From: Lactobacillus helveticus DSM 20075 = CGMCC 1.1877
GTDB lineage: Bacteria > Bacillota > Bacilli > Lactobacillales > Lactobacillaceae
Length of the DNA stretch: 24,714 nucleotides
Direction of reading: 5' to 3'
NCBI RefSeq assembly: GCF_000160855.1
Contig: NZ_GG700766.1
Location: 1-24,714 of the forward strand
Below are positions 7,501 through 14,521 of the stretch, one piece after another. The notes beneath the pieces were generated by a model. It was not told the origin of the DNA, made no database searches, and saw only the letters and a program-made list of their open reading frames with translations. Made by a program: the position numbers and the translations under genes. Every line of letters begins with the position of its first letter. Within the stretch, counting starts at the first letter, position 1.

Positions 7501-8045
7501 GAATCATTTCAGGAAAATATGCTAAAAGAAATTTGTTTACTTTAAAGAGTAATAAAACACGTCCTACAAGCGATAAGGTTAAGGAATCTCTTTTTAATTC
7601 ATTAGGCCAATTTTTTAATGGCGGTAATGTTTTGGATTTATATGCCGGCAGTGGTGCTTTAGGAATTGAAGCTGTTTCAAGAGGTTATGATCATGCTAGT
7701 CTGGTAGATATCAATCATGCTGCATGTTCTATCATTAAAAAGAATGTTGCTTTAACTAAAGAAGAAAATCTTTTCAGTGTTTATAACATGCGCAGCAATG
7801 CTGCTTTAAAGTTATTTGCAGAAAACCAAGAAAAATTTGACTTGGTTTTTCTAGATCCACCATATGCTAAGGAAAAAATTGCAAAAGATATGTTGCAAAT
7901 GAATAAATTAGGGTTGTTAAACTCAAGCGCTACTATAGTAGCAGAAACTGATGATCATACTGAATTAGGTGATATCAGCGGTTTTTCTTTAATTAAGGAA
8001 CATCACTTGGGTAAAACGATTGTAAGAATATATCGAAAGGATTAA
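7497..8045 (+). CDS. rsmD: 16S rRNA (guanine966-N2)-methyltransferase RsmD
   Basis: RsmD uses S-adenosylmethionine to methylate N2 of G966 (E. coli numbering) in 16S rRNA during small-subunit assembly. The 182-residue protein begins MRIISGKYAKR and has TRPTSDKVKESLFN (about 21-34), the SAM-binding motif DLYAGSGALGIE (47-58), and the catalytic DPPY (120-123). These match the family over its full length. It overlaps ylbG by four bases and is followed by coaD after two bases, so it sits inside a translationally coupled operon. Confidence 0.94.
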   Translation: MRIISGKYAKRNLFTLKSNKTRPTSDKVKESLFNSLGQFFNGGNVLDLYAGSGALGIEAVSRGYDHASLVDINHAACSIIKKNVALTKEENLFSVYNMRSNAALKLFAENQEKFDLVFLDPPYAKEKIAKDMLQMNKLGLLNSSATIVAETDDHTELGDISGFSLIKEHHLGKTIVRIYRKD

Positions 8046-8047
8046 AA

Positions 8048-8542
8048 ATGACTATTGCACTTTTTCCAGGAAGTTTTGATCCTATTACAAATGGGCATAT
8101 AGAAACCGCTAAAAAAGCAGCTGAAATTTTTGAAAAAGTTTATTTGGTAGCAATGACTAATACTTCTAAGCATTATCTGTTTTCTCCAGGAGAAAGAGCT
8201 GATTTTGCTAGGGATGCATTAAAAGATGTGGCTAATATTGAGGTGTTAGAAAAGCCTGATGAAATTACAGTTGATTTAGCACATGAATTGAACGCTAAGG
8301 CAATTGTGCGTGGAGTTCGTAATAGTGCCGATTTTCGTTATGAACAAGAAATTGCTGGGATTAATAAGCGCTTGGCTCCAGATATCAATACGATTTTATT
8401 ATTCAGCAGTCCAGAAAATTCATTTGTAGCTTCCAGTATGATTAAAGAATTGGCTAAGTTTGATAAAGATGTTAGTCAATTTTTACCTGAAAAAGCTGCT
8501 AAAGCTTTAAGAAGGAAGTTAGGTAATGAATACGCAGAATAA
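8048..8542 (+). CDS. coaD: Phosphopantetheine adenylyltransferase
   Basis: CoaD transfers AMP from ATP to 4'-phosphopantetheine to make dephospho-CoA, the penultimate step of coenzyme A synthesis. The 164-residue protein has the N-terminal GSFDPITNGH with the (H/T)xGH nucleotidyltransferase motif at 14-17, VRGVRNSADFRYE (about 95-107), and the C-terminal SSSMIKEL-like segment (S-S-M-I-K-E-L here). Length and motifs are standard. The start is ATG at 8048, with AAAGGA upstream in the end of rsmD. The C-terminal 17 bases overlap ylbL. Confidence 0.96.
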   Translation: MTIALFPGSFDPITNGHIETAKKAAEIFEKVYLVAMTNTSKHYLFSPGERADFARDALKDVANIEVLEKPDEITVDLAHELNAKAIVRGVRNSADFRYEQEIAGINKRLAPDINTILLFSSPENSFVASSMIKELAKFDKDVSQFLPEKAAKALRRKLGNEYAE

Positions 8543-9560
8543 AAAGCATCAACTACGAAATTGGCTACTTGCGCTTCTTGCCATTTTAGTTGTCGGTATA
8601 TTAGTATTTTGGCCGACTGATTATTTTATTGAATCTCCAGGTGAAGCTGTTCCAGTTAGTCAGTTTATTAAGTCTAAAAATAAAAAGCCAGATAATTTTT
8701 ATCTTGTTACTGTTAGTGTGACTAGTCGACCTGCGTCTATTTTGCAGTATTTGTGGAGTTATACCAAACCGTATGATGAACGCGTTCCAAGTAAGGAACT
8801 ATTGGGTGGCCAAACTAATGCTCAATATAATGAATTGCAAGATTGGTATATGGAAACTAGTCAGCAAAATGCCATTTATTATGCAGCTAAAAAAGCAGGT
8901 AAAAAGCATAGCTTGCAGTACTTAGGAGTTTATGTGATGGAAGTTCAGAAAAACTCTAGCTTTAAACATAAACTTCAAATAGGCGATACTGTTTTAGGCG
9001 CAAACGGTCATCGTTTTCATTCTACAGAAGAAATGATGTCTTATTTGCGCAAACAGAAAATCGGTTCTAAGATAACTATTTCAGTTTTAAGAGGAAAACA
9101 AAAGAAAAAGTTTACTGGTAAAGTTGTTAAGGTTAAGGATACCAATAAACCAGGAATTGGAATTCAGTTAGTTGAACATGTTGAAGTCAAAACTAAGCCT
9201 AAATTAACAATCAATGCTGGTGAAATCGGTGGCCCTTCTGCTGGATTAATGTTTACTTTAGAAAGTTATGAAGTATTTAGTAAGCAGAATCTCAGTCATG
9301 GTCATAAAATTGCAGGTACCGGTACAATATCGCCAACTGGTAAGGTGGGTATTATTGGCGGTGTAGATAAAAAAGTAGTAGCAACTAGTCGAGAGGGTGC
9401 GGAAGTCTTTTTTGCACCAACCGATTCATCCAGCGTGAAAAAGAGCGAGACCAATTATGCTGTTGCCAAAAGAACTGCCAAAAAGATTCATACAAAAATG
9501 AAAATAGTTCCAGTCGATACTTTTGATGATGCAATTAACTATTTAAAAGCACACTACTAA
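8526..9560 (+). CDS. ylbL: Membrane-anchored PDZ/Lon-type serine protease (YlbL/SepM family)
   Basis: The 344-residue protein has one N-terminal membrane anchor (about 12-30), a PDZ domain (about 130-195) and a C-terminal Lon-like protease domain. The Ser-Lys dyad is visible as GGPSAG (Ser238) and GGVDKK (Lys283 by alignment to Lon). The topology places the PDZ and protease domains outside the cell. Relatives include streptococcal SepM, which trims a competence peptide, and Bacillus YlbL, which degrades a cell-division inhibitor. The substrate here is unknown; closeness to comEA-comEC is suggestive only, since a terminator separates them. It overlaps coaD by 17 bases, with GGAAG upstream of the ATG. 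Confidence 0.9.
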   Translation: MNTQNKKHQLRNWLLALLAILVVGILVFWPTDYFIESPGEAVPVSQFIKSKNKKPDNFYLVTVSVTSRPASILQYLWSYTKPYDERVPSKELLGGQTNAQYNELQDWYMETSQQNAIYYAAKKAGKKHSLQYLGVYVMEVQKNSSFKHKLQIGDTVLGANGHRFHSTEEMMSYLRKQKIGSKITISVLRGKQKKKFTGKVVKVKDTNKPGIGIQLVEHVEVKTKPKLTINAGEIGGPSAGLMFTLESYEVFSKQNLSHGHKIAGTGTISPTGKVGIIGGVDKKVVATSREGAEVFFAPTDSSSVKKSETNYAVAKRTAKKIHTKMKIVPVDTFDDAINYLKAHY

Positions 9561-9579
9561 AAATTTTTGCAAAAAATTT

Positions 9580-9609
9580 AAAGTCCAGAAAAAATTCTGG
9601 GCTTTTTTT
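9580..9609 (+). terminator. Terminator of the ftsW-ylbL operon
   Basis: AAAG-t-CCAGAA-aaaa-TTCTGG-g-CTTTTTTT forms a hairpin with a long T-run, 20 bases after the ylbL stop and before comEA. Confidence 0.85.
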
Positions 9610-9637
9610 GCGTATTAAATAGTAGAGGTGAAATTTT

Positions 9638-10339
9638 ATGGATTTTGAAAAAATCAAAGAATTCGTGTTGGAAAAGAAGTTATATTTTATTGTGGCAGTT
9701 GTACTGCTAGTAGGAGGACTGTGGCTCCAAAAAGGAGATGGAGCAGAAGATTCATATGATAATGCTCAAAAAATGAGTCAATCTAGCAGCGCCAATACCA
9801 GCGCATCAGCTAAAGTCAATTCGGCAAGCAGTGCATCAAATTCCGCTACAACTAATTCTAAAACAGTAACCTGTGATATTTCAGGAGCTGTTAAACACCA
9901 AGGTGTTTATACCTTGAAAAATGGGGCTAGGTTGCAAGAGCTAATTGAAGCCGCTGGTGGTACTACGGGAAAAGTACAACTAAAGGCGATTAATCGGGCT
10001 ATTCTGTTAAAAGATCAGGATAAGATTCATATTCCGTATAAAGGCGAAAAAGTAGAAAGTGCGGCAACTGCAGGGACAGGTACAAGTACAAGTACTAATT
10101 CAACTTCAACGTCTTCAAATAGTTCAGCTTCAAACCAAGAAAGTGGAGAAAAAGTAAATTTAAATACAGCTGATGTAGCTGGCTTGCAGAAATTGACAGG
10201 GATAGGAGAAAAGAAGGCAGAACAAATTATTGCCTATCGTGAACAAAATGGTCCCTTTAAAAAAGTAGAGGATTTGATGCAAGTATCAGGTATAGGAGAG
10301 AAGACCTTTGCAAGCCTCAAAGATCAACTTACTGTTTAA
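9638..10339 (+). CDS. comEA: Competence DNA receptor ComEA
   Basis: ComEA is a membrane-anchored receptor that binds double-stranded DNA outside the cell during transformation. The 233-residue protein has one N-terminal transmembrane segment (about 15-30), a Ser/Thr/Asn/Ala-rich linker (about 45-75) and an SLBB domain (about 76-136). A second low-complexity Ser/Thr linker (about 140-170) precedes a double helix-hairpin-helix DNA-binding domain (171-233) with GIG at 188-190 and 218-220. All parts look intact. The ATG follows AGAGGTG. The last 32 bases overlap comEC. Confidence 0.94.
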   Translation: MDFEKIKEFVLEKKLYFIVAVVLLVGGLWLQKGDGAEDSYDNAQKMSQSSSANTSASAKVNSASSASNSATTNSKTVTCDISGAVKHQGVYTLKNGARLQELIEAAGGTTGKVQLKAINRAILLKDQDKIHIPYKGEKVESAATAGTGTSTSTNSTSTSSNSSASNQESGEKVNLNTADVAGLQKLTGIGEKKAEQIIAYREQNGPFKKVEDLMQVSGIGEKTFASLKDQLTV

Positions 10340-12596
10340 AAATGATGTTGGATTTTATTTGTTGACGGCGTTGTTGCTGATTGCAGTTTCATTTCTAGCC
10401 TTTGTTTGTGAATCATTTAGTCAAAAAATTATCTGCATTCTGATTACTGGCTACTTTGCTGTATTGTTGCTGAAAAAATATGCTACAAGTTTAAAACTAG
10501 TTCTAATATTGGTTAGCTTGTTTATAGGCGTGATTACTTTAAATAAAAGAGAGGCATCGTTTGAATTAACTGAACAAAGTCAAATTAAAATTTATCCAGA
10601 TCAGGTTCATGTCAAAGATGATTATTTAACTGGTATTGGGCATTTTCAACGAGGGAAGATTTTAATAAGCGGCAAAGTTACAAGCGAACAAGAAAAAGAT
10701 TTAAAAAAGGGTTTGCCACTAATAATCAGTCAAATTAAAGGTGAATGCGGAAAAATTGAACCTGCGACTAATATTGGTGAATTTGATTATCAAAATTATT
10801 ATGCCGCAAAAGGGATTATCCAAAAAATAAAATATTCTACTTGTAATCTGCGGGTTATGAGATCTAATAGTGTTTTAACTAATTTACATAAAATACGATT
10901 CGATTTGCAAAATTATTTTCAAAAAATGCCGCAATTGTTGGGCTTTTTTGCTAGTGAATTAATCCTAGGTGAAAATAATGCGCAAGAAAACCAAGAGATT
11001 TTGAACAATTATCGTGATTTAGGCGTAGTTCATTTATTGAGTATTTCAGGTTTGCACGTTGGACTATACGTCTTGATAATTAGTACGATTTGCTTTTATT
11101 TGAAAATGACGGATGAAGAAGCATTTCTTTGTTGCTGCATAGTATTGTTGTTAGGTATCTTTTTAAGCTATGGGCAAGCAGGGTTTGTCAGAGCAAGTTT
11201 AACGTATTTTTTGGGTAAAATTTGCAAGTTCAAGGGCTATCGGGTAGCTGGAATTGATATATTGGGATTAGCCTGCATTTTGCATATTATATTTGTGCCA
11301 CGTTTATTTATGATGGCGGGGGCGATTTTGAGCTACTTGTTAGCCAAAGGACTGCAGTTAACAAATAAATTTGGCAAAATGTCACAATCAATTTTATTAA
11401 ATGTATTGCTGACACCTTTATTATTGTTTTATTTTTATCAAGTTAATTTTCTTACTGTTCTGTTTAATTTGATGGTAGTTCCATATTTTAATTGGGTTGT
11501 GATGCCTATTGCTTTTGCTAATGTCTTGCTGTTTGGCTTTACTAAAAAGCTAGCTCCGTTTTTTGAGCAAGTTTTAGAGTTAGGTGAAAAAGCAATTGGC
11601 AATTTATCTAATACTAAATTAGGTTTGTTAACATTTGGCAAAATAAATTGGTGGCAGTGTTTGATTTTGATATTGCTGACTGTTTTGCTGATTATTGCTT
11701 TAAGAGAAAAAACAGAATGGAAGATTAATAAAAAGAAGCTGAGCTGTAGTTTAATTGGCACGTATTTTCTGTTCTTTAGCATGATTCATTTCCCGTTGCG
11801 AGGGCAGGTGACCTTTATTGATGTAGGTCAGGGTGACAGTATTTTGATTACTACTCCGTTTCCGCGCAGAGCGTATATGATTGATACAGGCGGAAAATTG
11901 AATTTCTCTGGTAAAAAAATGACGCCGCAAATCAACCGTATTACAATTCCTTTTTTAAAGAGTTTAGGGATTAGTACGCTTGATGGGGTATTTGTTTCTC
12001 ATCAGGATGCAGATCATGTTGGTGATTTGGGGCCGTTGCTGGAACAGATTTACGTAAAAAGACTTTTTATGGCAAAAGGGTTAATTAATAATACTTCTTT
12101 TCAAAAAAGATTAAATGGGCGAGTTAAACATACCAAGTTAATAGAGTTATTGGCCGAGATGCAAGTAAAGGAGCCGCAAATCAAATTTAACGTTGTTTAT
12201 CCGTATCAGCCAGGAGAAGGAAAAAATGAAGATTCCTTAAGCTTGTTTTTTAGAGTTGCCAATAAAAATTGGCTTTTCACAGGTGACCTAGGTCAAGATG
12301 GCGAAAAAGAAATTATGCAGAAATCAAATTTATCTGTTGTTTATTTTAAGTTGGGACATCATGGTAGTAAGACTTCGTCTAATCCAGATTTCTTGCGAGC
12401 AATTCATCCGCAAAAGGTTTTTATTTCAGCGGGACGTAAGAATCGTTTTGGACATCCGCATCAAGAGACTTTAACGACGCTCAGCGAGCAACAGATACCA
12501 TGGGTTTCAACCCAAGACTGTGGTATGATTAGCTGGTACTATGGTGGAATGCAAAAGCCAAAATTTAGTTACTTTTTAAAGCGGGGTAAAAGATGA
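10308..12596 (+). CDS. comEC: Competence DNA channel ComEC
   Basis: ComEC forms the channel that brings single-stranded DNA through the membrane; its metallo-beta-lactamase domain is implicated in degrading the other strand. The 762-residue protein has N-terminal hydrophobic segments, a soluble domain (about 75-190), the Competence-domain membrane core (about 215-480) with LLSISGLHVGLY, and a C-terminal metallo-beta-lactamase domain. That domain shows DVGQGDS (about 504), HQDADH (about 565) and GHHGSK (about 683). I choose the TTG at 10308, nine bases after AGGAG inside comEA, because no other start fits the reading frame; this gives a 32-base overlap. The stop overlaps the holA start (ATGA). 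No frameshift or stop interrupts it. Confidence 0.93.
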   Translation: MQASKINLLFKNDVGFYLLTALLLIAVSFLAFVCESFSQKIICILITGYFAVLLLKKYATSLKLVLILVSLFIGVITLNKREASFELTEQSQIKIYPDQVHVKDDYLTGIGHFQRGKILISGKVTSEQEKDLKKGLPLIISQIKGECGKIEPATNIGEFDYQNYYAAKGIIQKIKYSTCNLRVMRSNSVLTNLHKIRFDLQNYFQKMPQLLGFFASELILGENNAQENQEILNNYRDLGVVHLLSISGLHVGLYVLIISTICFYLKMTDEEAFLCCCIVLLLGIFLSYGQAGFVRASLTYFLGKICKFKGYRVAGIDILGLACILHIIFVPRLFMMAGAILSYLLAKGLQLTNKFGKMSQSILLNVLLTPLLLFYFYQVNFLTVLFNLMVVPYFNWVVMPIAFANVLLFGFTKKLAPFFEQVLELGEKAIGNLSNTKLGLLTFGKINWWQCLILILLTVLLIIALREKTEWKINKKKLSCSLIGTYFLFFSMIHFPLRGQVTFIDVGQGDSILITTPFPRRAYMIDTGGKLNFSGKKMTPQINRITIPFLKSLGISTLDGVFVSHQDADHVGDLGPLLEQIYVKRLFMAKGLINNTSFQKRLNGRVKHTKLIELLAEMQVKEPQIKFNVVYPYQPGEGKNEDSLSLFFRVANKNWLFTGDLGQDGEKEIMQKSNLSVVYFKLGHHGSKTSSNPDFLRAIHPQKVFISAGRKNRFGHPHQETLTTLSEQQIPWVSTQDCGMISWYYGGMQKPKFSYFLKRGKR

Positions 12597-13579
12597 CCTT
12601 ACTTTCTTTGTTTAAGAATACAAATAATAATAATCCCCATACTTTAATTTGGGGTGGGGATGATTTTCTCAATGATTATTTAGCTAATTCATATATTAAA
12701 GAAGATCAGTTTAAAGATTTAGAACATGTCAGTGTAGATTGCGAAAATGATGTTTTGGATGAACTGATTGCCAGTTTGACAGAATCGAGTTTATTTAGTG
12801 AAAATAAATTGATTTTAGTGAAAAATCCGTTCTTCTTGACTGAAAAGGTGCCAAAAAAGCTGAAGAAGCAGATTGATGATTTACAAAAAATATTTGATAA
12901 CCTAAATGAACTAGAAGATGTAGTGGTGATCGTTGCTTCATATGATAAGCTGGATCGCCGCAAAAAGCTGACTAAGACAGTTTTAAAGCAATTCAATGTG
13001 GTTGAGCCAACTATTCGTTCTTACGAGGTAGGAGCAGTAGTCAAGTCGCTAATTAAGACTGAAGGCTACACTATTACTCAATCAGCCTTACAATTGTTGA
13101 TTGAACGCAGTGATCAAGTGATTGATACCATTTTAAGCAACTATCAAAAGCTTAAGATGGCAGCTAATGATAATAAGATTACAGAAAAATCCGTTATTCA
13201 AAATGTAGATCTGTCATTAGCACAAAATATTTTTGCTATTTTAGAAGCTGCGCTAAATAAAAATTATCAAGAGGCAATTGAGCGTCTTGATAATCAATTA
13301 AGAGAGGGCACAAATCCGATTCAGCTATTAGCAGTTTTTGAAAATCAATTAGAATTAATTTTAGTGGTAAAAATTTTAGCTCAAAGAGGCAGAAGTGAAG
13401 TTCAAATTGTTAAAGAACTAGGTGTTCATCCTTATAGAGTGAAGTTAGCATTGAGAAACAAATTAACCGTACCTGAGCTGGAACAATTGCTGCAAAAAGC
13501 AATTCAGTTGGAGTTTAATTATAAAAATGGAATATATCATGAAGACAATTTCTTAAAATTGTTTGTATTATCTGTTTAA
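12593..13579 (+). CDS. holA: DNA polymerase III delta subunit
   Basis: The delta subunit is the clamp-loader 'wrench' that opens the sliding clamp on DNA. The 328-residue protein matches HolA along its length: the N-terminal segment with LIWGGDDFL, SSLFSENKLILVKNPFF (about 66-82), VVIVASYDKLDRRKKL (about 108-123), and the C-terminal collar domain with LDNQLREGTNPIQLLAVFENQLE. It starts inside the comEC stop and ends before a bidirectional terminator. The comEC-holA-rpsT order is common in Firmicutes. Confidence 0.93.
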   Translation: MTLLSLFKNTNNNNPHTLIWGGDDFLNDYLANSYIKEDQFKDLEHVSVDCENDVLDELIASLTESSLFSENKLILVKNPFFLTEKVPKKLKKQIDDLQKIFDNLNELEDVVVIVASYDKLDRRKKLTKTVLKQFNVVEPTIRSYEVGAVVKSLIKTEGYTITQSALQLLIERSDQVIDTILSNYQKLKMAANDNKITEKSVIQNVDLSLAQNIFAILEAALNKNYQEAIERLDNQLREGTNPIQLLAVFENQLELILVVKILAQRGRSEVQIVKELGVHPYRVKLALRNKLTVPELEQLLQKAIQLEFNYKNGIYHEDNFLKLFVLSV

Positions 13580-13584
13580 GGCAA

Positions 13585-13621
13585 AAAAAGAGAGAAGAAA
13601 CATAGTTACTTCTCTCTTTTT
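13585..13621. terminator. Bidirectional terminator between holA and rpsT
   Basis: AAAAAGAGAGAAG and CTTCTCTCTTTTT form a perfect 13-bp inverted repeat with an 11-base loop. A and T runs on both sides let it end holA (plus) and rpsT (minus). Confidence 0.9.
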
Positions 13622-13639
13622 GATTAGTAATAAGTAAAA

Positions 13640-13897
13640 TTACTTGTTTGCTAATTTAGTTAAACGACTCTTGTCACGAGCAGCCTTGTTCTTGTGGATT
13701 AAGCCTTTTGAAGCAGCCTTGTCCAAAGCACGAACAGCTTCTAAATGCAATTTGGAGACGTCTTCTTTACTATCACTTTCAACAGCGTTCTTGAACTTCT
13801 TAACAGCAGTTCTTAACTTGCTCAATTCAGAAGCGTTGCGTTTGTTAGCAGCGTTTTGCGTCTTAACACGTTTGATAGCTGATTTGATTTGTGGCAT
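13640..13897 (-). CDS. rpsT: 30S ribosomal protein S20
   Basis: S20 is a small basic protein that binds 16S rRNA early in 30S assembly. The 85-residue product begins [13 protein letters not shown] and contains [15 protein letters not shown], and the C-terminal [15 protein letters not shown] signature. I choose ATG at 13897, preceded by GGAGGTG; an upstream in-frame start would put that ribosome binding site inside the gene. It is monocistronic, with its own promoter, and divergent from rpsO. Confidence 0.97.
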   Translation of the reverse strand: MPQIKSAIKRVKTQNAANKRNASELSKLRTAVKKFKNAVESDSKEDVSKLHLEAVRALDKAASKGLIHKNKAARDKSRLTKLANK

Positions 13898-13935
13898 GAA
13901 ATTCACCTCCAATGATTTAGAAATTTACTTCATCC

Positions 13936-13964
13936 ATTATACTTAAGAACTACTTGGGATGCAA
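13936..13964 (-). promoter_or_regulatory. rpsT promoter
   Basis: On the minus strand TTGCAT (13959-13964), 17 bases and a perfect TATAAT (13936-13941) precede rpsT. The predicted start near 13929 gives a leader of about 32 nt. Confidence 0.8.
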
Positions 13965-13976
13965 GATAATTTGAGC

Positions 13977-14005
13977 TTGCTTTTTTAAAAAATATTGTGT
14001 AATAT
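13977..14005 (+). promoter_or_regulatory. rpsO promoter
   Basis: TTGCTT (13977-13982), a 17-base spacer and TAATAT (14000-14005) precede the structured rpsO leader. The predicted start is near 14012. It lies back to back with the rpsT promoter. Confidence 0.65.
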
Positions 14006-14011
14006 AGTTCG

Positions 14012-14095
14012 AGTGAACCGTTAACGCTGTTTACCCGCTCACACCGACGATAAACGTTGTTAATGGCAATTTAATTTATGAAAGGTGAAATTTTT
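14012..14095 (+). promoter_or_regulatory. Structured rpsO 5' leader, probable S15 autoregulatory element
   Basis: The leader of about 84 nt can form a long stem: 14018-14033 pairs with 14051-14066, 15 of 16 positions counting three G-U pairs, with one C-T mismatch. The loop is about 17 nt. A competing pairing of GAGTG (14011-14015) with CGCTC (14036-14040) is also possible. S15 represses its own translation through leader RNA in several bacteria, including Geobacillus, so the same role is likely here. The ribosome binding site GGTGA (14082-14086) lies outside the stem. Confidence 0.6.
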
Positions 14096-14365
14096 ATGGC
14101 AATTTCAAAGACTGAAAAAGATAACATTATTAAAGAATACGCAACTCATGAAGGTGACACTGGTTCTGTTGAAGTTCAAGTTGCTCTTTTAACTGCAGAC
14201 ATCAACAACTTGACTGACCACATGAAGAGTCACAAGCACGACCACCACTCATACGTTGGTTTGCTTAAGAAGATTGGTCACCGTCGTAACTTGCTTCGTT
14301 ACTTAGAAAACAACGACATCAACCGTTACCGTGAATTGATCAAGAAGTTAGGTCTTCGTCGTTAA
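14096..14365 (+). CDS. rpsO: 30S ribosomal protein S15
   Basis: S15 binds the central domain of 16S rRNA and helps form bridge B4 with the large subunit. The 89-residue product has the family's usual length and motifs: [14 protein letters not shown] (about 21-34), [25 protein letters not shown], and the C-terminal [13 protein letters not shown] choose ATG at 14096, which gives the standard length and has GGTGA at 14082-14086; an in-frame ATG six codons upstream would include that ribosome binding site. A strong terminator follows. Confidence 0.97.
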   Translation: MAISKTEKDNIIKEYATHEGDTGSVEVQVALLTADINNLTDHMKSHKHDHHSYVGLLKKIGHRRNLLRYLENNDINRYRELIKKLGLRR

Positions 14366-14381
14366 TTTTTTAATTAGCAAT

Positions 14382-14411
14382 AAAAAGCCAGCCCGTGGGG
14401 CTGGCTTTTTT
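14382..14411 (+). terminator. rpsO terminator
   Basis: A perfect stem, AAAAAGCCAGCCC and GGGCTGGCTTTTTT around a short GTG-type loop, lies 16 bases after the rpsO stop. Confidence 0.92.
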
Positions 14412-14415
14412 GCAT

Positions 14416-14445
14416 CTGTCATATTTTCTTTCTTTATGCTAAAAT
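14416..14445 (+). promoter_or_regulatory. Predicted rnjB promoter (extended -10)
   Basis: TGC-TAAAAT (14437-14445) forms an extended -10, with CTGTCA (14416-14421) 18 bases upstream as a partial -35. It starts just after the rpsO terminator. The resulting leader of about 70 nt is AT-rich and contains a small GATC-ttttа-type GATC/GATC inverted repeat near 14470. Confidence 0.5.
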
Positions 14446-14521
14446 TGAAACAGATATTTTTACGTTGTGATCTTTTAGATCCATAAAAAATTAAAAATTT
14501 TAATATAGAAAAGGAAATATA

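Noticed and set aside
9770..10140. Serine/threonine-rich tracts in comEA as a nucleotide repeat or slippage site
   Set aside because: The codons are varied and no regular tandem unit is present; such linkers are normal in ComEA.
13644..13946. Plus-strand ORF of 100 codons opposite rpsT
   Set aside because: It is the mirror image of the highly biased S20 gene, has no ribosome binding site and extends across the rpsT promoter.
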